A stretch of 64,000 nucleotides of DNA from the NCBI GenBank assembly GCA_003460745.1, contig QTVU01000001.1, positions 97,131 through 161,130 of the forward strand, in the 5' to 3' direction. Below the pieces are notes generated by a model. The model made no database searches and was not told the DNA's origin. It saw only the letters and a list, made by a program, of their open reading frames with translations. The translations under genes were made by a program, and so were the position numbers. Shown here piece after piece: positions 1 to 8,900 of the stretch (within the stretch, counting starts at the first letter, position 1; every line of letters begins with the position of its first letter). Origin of the DNA: Firmicutes bacterium AM55-24TS (GTDB taxonomy: Bacteria; Bacillota; Clostridia; UBA1381).

Positions 1-1795
1 TGTCAATATCACCTTTTACATATGGTTTTGTTATTTCTGTAAACAAATATTTTGACGGTTGATCTAAAATGTCAATATTTTTTTCTACATAGTTACCATC
101 ATATAAACCATTGATACTCAAACCCTTATTCATTCGTTGCACAGTTATTCTACGATCTAATTTATCCACTGTTTTACCTAATGAATCCTCGGCTACAAAG
201 CCCGGATCAACAAAATATTTTCCATTATAAACAAATATTGCAGTTTCATTTTTATCCATATTGATATCTGGATTTTCCAAATCCTCAAGCTGTTGAGCTG
301 TCGCTGTTTTTAAACTTGCAACATCAACCCATGCTCTATACGAATATGCATCTATATTAGTTCTCAAAGTAGTGCTATTTCCTGTTGAGGATTTTATTTT
401 AACAGCAGCATCTGTTGGTATATATGGGGCTTTATAAATATTCTTTTCATCAAATGCATCTTTTGCCTTTTGTTTATCAGAATCAGCAATATTAGAAGCC
501 TTCATGATTTCGCCATATGGCGAATTACCGTAATTTAATGTAATCTTCGGTTTCAGCAATCTACGGATATATACCGTATATGTTGTACCTCCGGCTGTAA
601 TTGTAACAGTATTATTATATCCGTCGTTTACAGTCTTGTCCAATTCAGCAAGATCAAATAAATCTGACGAATACTTTTTAGCGTCTGATGCTGTCACATT
701 GACGCTTGCCGAATTAACAGTTACAGTCGGTTTTTCGGATGAACTTACGTCCATTCTGATTTGTTCCGTTTCATTAAGAACACTTACATAATACGTTTTA
801 GTTTCCGCTTTAAACTTATCTTCTTTTAAAGTCTTGTCCGATGATAAATAATAAGTTGTATCCGGTGACGGAGTCGCTACCGGATCTGACGGAGTTTCTC
901 CCGGTTTTACCGCAACTATATCATCTATTGCATCATTTGTTCCAAACAGACTTATATCGCCACTGAAATCAAATAAATTTTTAAGGTTAGTATCATCCGG
1001 AGCCGGATGTGTCGTAGCAAACCATGATGCATAAGGATTTGTACCGTCACTACCGGAACCGATAGCAAACGTATCTCCTCCTCGAACCATACTCAATACA
1101 GTAGGATTCTGGTCTGCCGCAGTTTCATCGGGAGCACTCAAAAGAACGAAAGGCAATTTCAACAAATACTGCTTTGAATTACTTGCCAAGTCTTTAAATC
1201 TTAACAGCGAGTCCCCTTTAAATACCACACCCACATAGCACATTTTCCAACCGTCTAAAGCACGTTGATTAGCTTCTGTGCTGTTTTCTCTATCACTTAA
1301 CGTAGTATCTATATCGCATTCACGAACAGATGTAATCTCATATTGTGTATCATCCCACCAAGCACTGCTGTCGCCTGTTGAACTCAGGTTTCCCTTTACC
1401 AACTCATCATTCCAGCTTTGTTCCGCAGTTGAAGATGCAGTTGTTTTATCCCAATACGGCTTTACGTAATTCGGATCATATTCAAACGCTACATCTAACG
1501 AATAAACACCGTCAGTAAACAACGGTAAATCGTTTACATTTTCAACGCCGATACCTACCCAAAATTCAAGCGGATTGGTTAAGTTTACATCATCTTTGCT
1601 AAATCCTGCTTTACCGGGGCTTGCATCATTTGGTGTAGAACCTCTGCCCATAAAATCTACAGACAAAGTTCTGTTTGTTGCCTGTGTTTCTATATTTTCG
1701 TATTCATCCGCAGTAGCAGGAATACTAATCATACATACAGCACACATAGATAGTGACGTAAATCCTGACACTAAGCTTTTGAGAATCTTATTCAT
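1..1795 (-). CDS. Secreted multidomain protein, 3' end beyond window
   Basis: This is an open frame from ATG at 1795 to the left edge with no stop, so the C-terminus is missing. It starts with a signal peptide (MNKILKSLVSGFTSLSMCAV, then a hydrophobic stretch ending in PATADE). The N-terminal part is a beta-sandwich-like segment with phrases such as GVENVNDLP and FEYDPNYVKPYWD, reminiscent of cohesin/CBM-type folds. A short Pro/Ser/Thr linker (PSDPVATPSPD) follows, then a cadherin-like beta-sandwich ending TVYIRRL, then an NYGNSPYG module at about 540-120 that also occurs in the upstream neighbour. Its start overlaps the upstream stop (TAATG), so the two genes are probably translationally coupled and share the promoter at 5719-5747. 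A C-terminal dockerin like its neighbour's is likely but lies outside the window. Enzymatic motifs are not seen; the role is probably surface or matrix structural. Confidence 0.85.
   Translation of the reverse strand, partial: MNKILKSLVSGFTSLSMCAVCMISIPATADEYENIETQATNRTLSVDFMGRGSTPNDASPGKAGFSKDDVNLTNPLEFWVGIGVENVNDLPLFTDGVYSLDVAFEYDPNYVKPYWDKTTASSTAEQSWNDELVKGNLSSTGDSSAWWDDTQYEITSVRECDIDTTLSDRENSTEANQRALDGWKMCYVGVVFKGDSLLRFKDLASNSKQYLLKLPFVLLSAPDETAADQNPTVLSMVRGGDTFAIGSGSDGTNPYASWFATTHPAPDDTNLKNLFDFSGDISLFGTNDAIDDIVAVKPGETPSDPVATPSPDTTYYLSSDKTLKEDKFKAETKTYYVSVLNETEQIRMDVSSSEKPTVTVNSASVNVTASDAKKYSSDLFDLAELDKTVNDGYNNTVTITAGGTTYTVYIRRLLKPKITLNYGNSPYGEIMKASNIADSDKQKAKDAFDEKNIYKAPYIPTDAAVKIKSSTGNSTTLRTNIDAYSYRAWVDVASLKTATAQQLEDLENPDINMDKNETAIFVYNGKYFVDPGFVAEDSLGKTVDKLDRRITVQRMNKGLSINGLYDGNYVEKNIDILDQPSKYLFTEITKPYVKGDID
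120..545 (-). other. NYGNSPYG module, copy in the left-edge protein
   Basis: This is the second copy of the module described at 2200-2560. NYGNSPYGEIM, AKDAFDEKN, NETAIFVYNGKYF and VDPGFV occur in the same order, with a longer insertion between them. Confidence 0.6.
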
Positions 1796-4700
1796 TACGC
1801 ACCACCTCCATCATTAGTATAGAACTGAATCATTTTTTTAGCACGTATATTATTTGCATCTATCAAATTCACCGCTCTATCTTTATTTACATCGCAGATA
1901 CGATATCTATTTATCAATCCGCCAACATCATAACCTGTAACATTTGTGTTGTTAGCTAAATCTGCGCTGAATCTGTTTCTTATTCTTGAAACATCTTTTG
2001 TATCTGCTTGTTTATCATTATTGACATCTCCAAGAGTATTAAGCAAGATTAACGGTCTTTTTATTGAAACGATTGAACCGTCAAAATCTGCAAACGAATA
2101 AACAAGTTCATATTTATCAGGTCGGATTCGTTCCGCATTTAATTCGGATATTGTACCGCTCGACGGCAGATTGATTGTCTGTGCATTGACAGATGAATAA
2201 TCCGTAGAACCGCCATCTTGATATGCCGCATTTGTTTCCGTTAAAACATTTACCGTTATCTTTTTGGTGACATCGGTTACCGCTCCGCCAATCGAATTAA
2301 TAACACTTTCATATCCCGGGTCTGTAAAAGTTCCCGAATTCAAAACAAACAATGCTGTATCATCCAAATCATAATTCACGCCCGACGTCCAAGCTTCACC
2401 GCAATAATTTACACCCACTGTTGCACCTGCCGGCGTATATCCTGCAGTAAATGTATAATCATTTTTGTCAAATTCATTTTTAGCCGTCGCCTTATCCGTT
2501 ATTGCCATATCACGCATAATCAAGCCATACGGCGAGTTACCATAATTAAATTTCATCAATTTGGACTCTTCTATTTTTCTGTAAACGTGAATCTTATACG
2601 ACCTTGTAACTTCGCCTTCATCAGGATCGTCATTAGGATCATCATATGTCATCGTCAATGTAAGCAGGTTATCAACAGGGCTGACATCAAGCTCTATATC
2701 CTCTGACTTATAATAATTATCCGTTGCGTCCTCCGTTGGCGTGGTCAATGTATCAGTTACAGAATTATGTTCACGCGAAAGAGACAGCGTCGCATTTTTT
2801 GCTTCATCTCTAAGTTTGAACCAAAGCTTTACTTTGTCAACACTATTTGGCACTGCAACATAATACTCACGTTTTACAGGGTCAAACTTTACAATTTTCC
2901 AATTCTGATCATGCAAATCCTGATCATTGTCATTTGTATCTTTAACCATAAGTTCTGTCGCTCTGAGTTTCGCTCCAAGCGACTCTTTAAAGTGAGCCGT
3001 TATTTTAACATTTTCTGCCAGCATTTCAAATGTCGTATTAGCCAATGTACTGTCTGCGAATGTCACATTACCGGTTTCACATGTCCATCCGGTGAAAACG
3101 CAATCTTCTTCGGGAGTTGCTGTTATTGAAACAGCTTCACCTTCACTTGCAGTATATAATCCCGAGTCCGTTTCCGCTTTACCATATTTTGCATTATCAG
3201 AAACAAGCTCTATTTTATATGTAGGAGCTTCCGTAACTTCAAAAGAGATTTTAAACGTTTTAAGGACTCCCTCATTTGATATAACAGAAACTGTACATTC
3301 ATAAGTTCCTACATCAAGACCTATATTAGTTGTTATATCAAAGTCTACACTTTCACCTTTTTGTAAAATTTGAGGCAACTTTTTGCTGATAGTAAATGCT
3401 TCTTTATTCCCATCTTTACTCAAAGAAATAGCGGCTGTCAAGCCGTATATATCGGTTGAGCCTATATTTTTAACAGTAAATGAATTTGTTTGCAAATCGT
3501 TATAATCATACCCAACTTGTTTTTTGTCATATGTAAAATCGGGTATTACATCAATTTCATCTCTATCATCACCGTTGACAACCAAATACTTAATCTCAAC
3601 TGTGTTATTATTCTCATTTACAACATTTCCGTAGTTTGTATATGACGTTGTTGAAAGCGTACCTCTTACAGTTACAACACTGCCAACCAATGTAGGGTCT
3701 CCGTCAATAACATCCCACGAATCAACTGTAAAGGTCGAAAGCTTACCTATTTCCGTACCGTCGTATCCATCATATGTTGTTCCAACAAAATCAGAAAGTA
3801 CAGGAAGCGTTACAGTTGTCGGCAAACTCACACCCGCTTTGATAGGAAACATTGCCGATTGCAAATCCGAATAATCAAAAGTATAGCTGTCTAAATAAAT
3901 ATTTTTTCTCGGATTTGTACTGAATTCAGTATACGGTCCCGGATTTTTTCCCGGTTCCGTTGATGATATTTCAAACTTACCGGCTTTACTTCCAAGGTTT
4001 ATAATCTGTGCAAGTTTCTTTTCAGAGTCTATTGCAATATCAGCCTTTACAGTAATTGTTGCCGTTCCGTCATCATTTACAACAGCATTATAACCCGACA
4101 TTGAAGAATCAATAAGTTCTCCGCCCGGCATTCTCACATCAAATGTTGTACCTACAGGAATTGTGTTCCCATCTTTATTTTTAACTGTTATTGTCAAAGT
4201 ACCGTCATCAGCCGTGACAGCACTTACAACCTCCAACTCTTTTGGAAGCTCACTCTCGTTATCAACAACATTTCTTATAAAGTTGACATCAGAGCTGTCC
4301 TTTACTGTAAGCCACGGATAATTAATCGATATTTTGTTTATATCCGCAATGTGTCCCAAAATTGTATATTTGCCTACCACTTTGTTTTTGATATCGTCAG
4401 GTATATCAAGCAGCTGCGATGTTTCAGTGCTAAGCTGGTACCATCCGATATTAAACTCCGGTACTCCGCCGTTTGGAATATATTTATCAAGTATCGGTTT
4501 TGCTTTTGGTGCAAGTTTCAAATCGTCTATTGTTGCAGGATAATCCGCCGCACCGGTCCAATACGTCAAATTCTCATTTTCTGCCGTGAAACCAATCAAA
4601 TTAATCGGCGTCACATGTATTGTAACGGTTATATCAAAATCATCATTGTATTTTTGAACAACCGTATAGTCACCTTCTTTTGGGTTCCACGAAATCGAGC

Positions 4701-5658
4701 TTAGATTGCTTGTCGTCTTATCCCACTTAAACACTGCCGGTCTTTCGGAACCGTCTGCATATTGGAGTGATATAATCGACATTTTATCATTTATGAAATC
4801 AAGTAAATCATCTATCGTACCATTCTTATAGATGTCATAAGAAGTAACTGTCAGCTCCTCATTCAATGCCTTAACATTTGAAAGTGCCGCTTCAATCTCA
4901 AAATTACACTCAACATTTTTATCAGCTCTTGAGTACCATTTGACATCTCCGTCACTGCTGTCGATATAACCTATATGAACACCGTCATCATCTGTAATAG
5001 TATCGTCCTGCACTGTAATCATTGTCGAAAACGGTACAATTTTAATAACATCCTTAAGTTCGCTTTTTGAAAGCTTTGCAAACCTTGCAGGGTCTTTTAT
5101 ATAAAAGCTCAATCGTCCGAGTTTTAAATTTTTACCGTTTGCAAGAATAAGATGTTCGTCACGCCCTTTTACCGCAGTTATGTATTTAGAAGTTGTACCT
5201 TCTTGCGGTAAGAAGTTCATTATTGCTCTGCCGTTGTCGGCATCTGCAACACCAATAATCGGCATACTTACACCAATCATAGACGGTAATTTAAAGTCGC
5301 CAAAGCTTCCGATTGGAAAATCATCAGTATTTTGTTCAAAATAATCATGAGCAATATCATATGAATATCCGACGCTTCCCGAAGAAGTTGTAGGGTTTTT
5401 AATCGGTGTATTCGTCGCCACATCCGAAAGCTCTATGTAATTTTTATCATATTCAATACAATAAGATATTGCAGTTGAATCAATATTTTTCAGAGATATA
5501 TCAACGAAGCCTTGAGTTGTTGAACCGTTAGCCACCATTTTTATGCCACTGAATGATATAGCTGCATTTGGGTAAGATGTTGCAGCCCAAACAATAACAG
5601 ATACAAAAACAACCACAATAAGTGCGCTTATTGTGATTTTCTTTTTCCCAATATGCAT
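1795..5658 (-). CDS. Secreted dockerin protein with cohesin/CBM-like N-domain and Ig-like repeats
   Basis: The protein has 1,287 residues. A hydrophobic signal sequence spans about residues 7-27. Residues ~30-245 form a beta-sandwich with cohesin/CBM-like phrasing (VDISLKNIDSTAISYCIEYD, later KLGRLSFYIKD); this is a resemblance, not a proven cohesin. Several Ig-like regions follow. About 690-806 matches the 'DFTYDKKQVGYDY...SFTVKNIGSTDI' class of choice-of-anchor/Ig domains. About 809-893 is an InlB B-repeat-like domain (VFTGWTCETGNVTF, KITAHFK). About 897-1030 is a cadherin-like beta-sandwich. About 1036 begins the NYGNSPYG module shared with the next gene. Residues ~1208-1280 are a type I-like dockerin with two calcium loops (GDVNNDKQADTKD and CDVNKDRAVNLIDANNI). 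The ribosome site is a run of seven G followed by AGAG. It forms an operon with the downstream gene and probably docks onto a cohesin-bearing surface protein. Confidence 0.93.
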   Translation of the reverse strand: MHIGKKKITISALIVVVFVSVIVWAATSYPNAAISFSGIKMVANGSTTQGFVDISLKNIDSTAISYCIEYDKNYIELSDVATNTPIKNPTTSSGSVGYSYDIAHDYFEQNTDDFPIGSFGDFKLPSMIGVSMPIIGVADADNGRAIMNFLPQEGTTSKYITAVKGRDEHLILANGKNLKLGRLSFYIKDPARFAKLSKSELKDVIKIVPFSTMITVQDDTITDDDGVHIGYIDSSDGDVKWYSRADKNVECNFEIEAALSNVKALNEELTVTSYDIYKNGTIDDLLDFINDKMSIISLQYADGSERPAVFKWDKTTSNLSSISWNPKEGDYTVVQKYNDDFDITVTIHVTPINLIGFTAENENLTYWTGAADYPATIDDLKLAPKAKPILDKYIPNGGVPEFNIGWYQLSTETSQLLDIPDDIKNKVVGKYTILGHIADINKISINYPWLTVKDSSDVNFIRNVVDNESELPKELEVVSAVTADDGTLTITVKNKDGNTIPVGTTFDVRMPGGELIDSSMSGYNAVVNDDGTATITVKADIAIDSEKKLAQIINLGSKAGKFEISSTEPGKNPGPYTEFSTNPRKNIYLDSYTFDYSDLQSAMFPIKAGVSLPTTVTLPVLSDFVGTTYDGYDGTEIGKLSTFTVDSWDVIDGDPTLVGSVVTVRGTLSTTSYTNYGNVVNENNNTVEIKYLVVNGDDRDEIDVIPDFTYDKKQVGYDYNDLQTNSFTVKNIGSTDIYGLTAAISLSKDGNKEAFTISKKLPQILQKGESVDFDITTNIGLDVGTYECTVSVISNEGVLKTFKISFEVTEAPTYKIELVSDNAKYGKAETDSGLYTASEGEAVSITATPEEDCVFTGWTCETGNVTFADSTLANTTFEMLAENVKITAHFKESLGAKLRATELMVKDTNDNDQDLHDQNWKIVKFDPVKREYYVAVPNSVDKVKLWFKLRDEAKNATLSLSREHNSVTDTLTTPTEDATDNYYKSEDIELDVSPVDNLLTLTMTYDDPNDDPDEGEVTRSYKIHVYRKIEESKLMKFNYGNSPYGLIMRDMAITDKATAKNEFDKNDYTFTAGYTPAGATVGVNYCGEAWTSGVNYDLDDTALFVLNSGTFTDPGYESVINSIGGAVTDVTKKITVNVLTETNAAYQDGGSTDYSSVNAQTINLPSSGTISELNAERIRPDKYELVYSFADFDGSIVSIKRPLILLNTLGDVNNDKQADTKDVSRIRNRFSADLANNTNVTGYDVGGLINRYRICDVNKDRAVNLIDANNIRAKKMIQFYTNDGGGA
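2200..2560 (-). other. NYGNSPYG module, copy in the dockerin protein
   Basis: This module of roughly 120 residues starts NYGNSPYGLIM and continues with a charged helix-like stretch (KATAKNEFDKNDY), then DDTALFVLNS and FTDPGYES. The neighbour downstream has the same order: NYGNSPYGEIM, KAKDAFDEKN, NETAIFVYN, FVDPGF. I do not recognise it as a named domain. Confidence 0.6.
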
Positions 5659-5718
5659 GCTCTCCCCCCCTGCTACAATTATCCCTATTATCCCTATTAT
5701 GAATAATTCTATACTTTA

Positions 5719-5747
5719 ATTGTACACCAACTTATACCAAAAGTCAA
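5719..5747 (-). promoter_or_regulatory. Sigma-A promoter for the two dockerin-locus genes
   Basis: On the minus strand, TTGACT (5747-5742), a 17-nt spacer and TACAAT (5724-5719) lie about 60 nt upstream of the ATG at 5658. It sits between the terminator of the giant gene and the next gene, so the downstream pair is a separate transcription unit. Confidence 0.8.
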
Positions 5748-5855
5748 CATTTCTATTCAAGAAAAACACCGTTTATTCTTTACAGTTCATTATCGTATAT
5801 TGTGTGAATGTTACAATTATTACTGTTTAATAAAATTACATAAAATGTATAAAGC

Positions 5856-5890
5856 AAAAAAAGAATCGACAGAATTAAATCTGTCGATTC
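5856..5890 (-). terminator. Rho-independent terminator of the giant gene
   Basis: The inverted repeat GAATCGACAG / CTGTCGATTC (5863-5872 and 5881-5890) has an 8-nt loop. On the minus strand it is followed by seven T (A7 at 5856-5862). It lies 12 nt past the giant gene's stop codon. Confidence 0.92.
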
Positions 5891-5901
5891 CTTAAAGCTA
5901 A

Positions 5902-8900
5902 TTAATATGCTTTTATTTTGACTTTGTCGGGACCTTGGTTATCCAATACAGGAGTCTTCTTTCCAAAATACATACCTGCATACAGAAGGTCTTTTGTTGT
6001 GATTGAGCCGTCACCGTCAAAATCACAATCAGCTCTTTCAACACGTCCGCCCTCAAAGTTAATCCAAGAAATTATCTTCTTGCCATTTGCTTCGTAATAA
6101 GCGCCGGCTATATTAGTGCCATCACCATATTGGATTTCTGTATAAGCAGATACACCTGCTACTGCTGTTGAAACAGAATATAATGATTCTGAACTCTTAG
6201 CACTGTCTGATTTGCTATCCGACTTACTGTCTGATGTCACACTGTCTGTTGTGCTATCCGACTTGCTGTCTGATGTCGCACTGTCTGTTGTGCTGTCCGA
6301 CTTGCTGTCTGATGTCGCACTGTCTGTTGTGCTATCTGACTTGCTGTCTGATGATGTATCACCATTTGATGTATTATCACTTGATGTATTACCATCTGAC
6401 GGTGTTTCTGTATTATCGGATTTATCTCCCGTTTCAGTATCTGATGATGTATTATCGCCCGTTTCACCCTTATTAGGTGTATCAGTCGTTGTACTGTCAT
6501 CCTTACTGTCACCACTGTTTGTTCCATCACTTGGAGTTGATGGTGTATCCGGTGTTTCACTCGGAGTTTCAGGGTTATCCGGTGTTCCGCTGTCAGGAGT
6601 TGACGGTGTTGACGGATTATCCGTTGTTCCGCTGTCAGGAGTTGACGGCGTTGACGGATTATCTGTTGTTCCGCTGTCAGGAGTTGACGGCGTTGACGGA
6701 TTATCCGTTGCTCCGTTATCCGGAGTTGATGGCGTTGACGGATTATCCGTTGCTCCGTTATCCGGAGGTTCAGGATTATCACTCGAATCGTCTTTCTTAT
6801 CAGTATCCTTAGTTTCATCCTTGGTTCCGTCTTCAGTTGTTGTTATCGAATCCTTAATAATTTGTCCTGTATAGTCATTCATAATAATGTTATATAGGAA
6901 TACATTTACTAAGTTAATATCAACATAATCTATGATGCCGTCACTTACATCATAATCTGTAACGTTACCCGGTGTAATTCTAATCATACCAAAGTCATAT
7001 TTAGCTTTCACAAAAGTTTCGGTTGAAACAATGTTGGTGATTTCATAATCCAAATAACCTGTTCTGCTTATTACAATATGATATGTATCTGCATCAGGAA
7101 GCGAGATTTCAAAGTTGCCGTTCAGACCAACTTGGTAAACCGTATTTCCTGCTGCATCTACCGCAACAAGATTATTGCTGCTGTCATACATTCTTATTTC
7201 TGCAGTATCGTCACCTTGAGCAACCGAATGAACTCTGCCTGTTATGTAAGTTTGAAGTTCTGGAACTGTTTCGGCAGTATCTCTTGTAACAGTTACACGA
7301 TACTTACCGCCGTTAGTTACCGTAGAGCTTACCTGACTTGCAATCTCAAAGTCGATTGTGAACGACTTTTGGTTAAGTGCAAGGTCAAACATATGTGTTA
7401 ATTCTGATGCCGACTTACTTGCTACCTGCGTGCCTTCAATGCTCATATTTAGGATTGGATTATATTCTGTAGTCTTAATCGTAAATTCGATTTCTGTTGC
7501 AAGCGGATCTACAAGAACATCGTAGCTTATTACACTTGCATCGAACTTAGGATTTAGTTCTTCGTATCCGTCTCCATCAACTGTATCTGTTACGATAATG
7601 TTGCTTAGGTAAGCTGTGTTCTCTCTTACAATCTTAATTACATAAGTGTATGGAGTTTCAGCTACTGTTACGAATACATAATCTACAGCTTCACCCGCGT
7701 CAAGCTCAAATTTCTCACTTGCACTGCCGATTGATTCTGCCGAATTTTTACCCTTATGAGTAAATACTATACTGTCAGTTGGGTTTTTAGCTTCTGCTGT
7801 TACCGTAATATCTTCATCATAAGGTGAGATATTAACAACATAACTAAAGATTTCAGGGTTAAATACCTTTGACAAATCGAACTTATCGGTTGTCAGACTT
7901 GCAAGTCTTGCATCTCCGTTTGCTCTGTCATCACGAGTAATCTTCAATTCGTACTTGCCAATCTTACCGTCCTTATTTTCAACAGTTACCGTTACAGTTT
8001 CTGTTGAATGTTCACTGTCAAGGAAGCTTGACGGCAATGTAATTTCAGTGGCTGTGCCGCTTGTTACCGTTGTAACCTTACCGTCGCTTGTAGTAACGGC
8101 AAGTTTATCATTTGCCGGATCTTTAGCTGTTACAGTCAATGTAATTGTATTGTCTGTGTAATTAACCTTAGCAGAATATTCAGCATCTTTTTCTTCAAAT
8201 GCAGGAGTCATTTCATATAATCCGTCGCCTGCAGCTGTTTCATCCTCAAGTTCAATGTTTTCAAGGAATGCCTCAGGAATTAACTTATCAAGACGAGTTA
8301 CATTCAGAACATAAATTCCGTCTTTTTCGTCAACTGTTATCTTAACCGTTACGGTAAAGTTCTTAGTATCAAGAGGAAGTTTATCAAATGTTCTTACGTC
8401 ACCGTCTACATAAGCTCCGCCGTCGATACTCATACTTACTTGTGCATTTTCATAAGTATTCTTTGTATGTACGGTAAATGCTTCGGTATCCTTACCTATT
8501 TCAACATCATAATTTCTTACTATCGGTGAGAACTTAGTCTTCATAGTAGCATTATCTGTCCACAAATCAGTTAAGATAGGTGCGTCTGTATTATAAACAG
8601 TTACTACATATTCATTAATAAGCTCGTATCCGCTTTCAGTAAACTTAGTTGCACGGAATGTGAATGTTGCCTGTCCGCTTTCGCCTATAGACTGTGCCAA
8701 GTATGAACCTATACCTTCTTGCAATGAGTAATCTCTCATTGTTTCATTGATTACTTCAATGTAAACATCCGGGTCATCGCTCTTAGCAAACAAGTACGGT
8801 GTAGCACCGTCATTAACGGCACTGTAAACAAATACTTTTTCGTCAAACGCTGTGAAGAATGTTGCATCCTTGCCTGTCTGGTTGATTGTCGGATCAATCA

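Larger units (their letters stand above)
5960..6975 (-). other. Dockerin-like EF-hand pair split by a ~285-residue linker
   Basis: The first calcium-loop helix motif is DYDVSDGIIDYVDINLVNVF (about 6970-6890). The second is DCDFDGDGSITTKDLLYAGM (about 6032-5960). In ordinary dockerins the two loops are about 10-20 residues apart. Here a Thr/Pro/Ser/Asp-rich linker with 14- and 13-residue repeats and a small folded stretch (AYTEIQYGDGTNIAGAYYEA) separates them. Confidence 0.7.

Noticed and set aside
2767..4704. Several plus-strand frames of 70-120 codons inside the dockerin gene
   Set aside because: Shadows of the minus-strand coding sequence with no family resemblance and no ribosome sites.
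6201..6790. Regularly spaced repeats resembling a CRISPR array
   Set aside because: Units are directly tandem with no unique spacers and are in frame with the coding sequence, so they are protein linker repeats.
6212..6874. Plus-strand 220-residue frame rich in LSDLLSDV/GVDGVDGL repeats
   Set aside because: It is the complement of the repetitive linker of the giant gene; no ribosome site or promoter, and the repetition comes from the 39- and 42-bp repeats.
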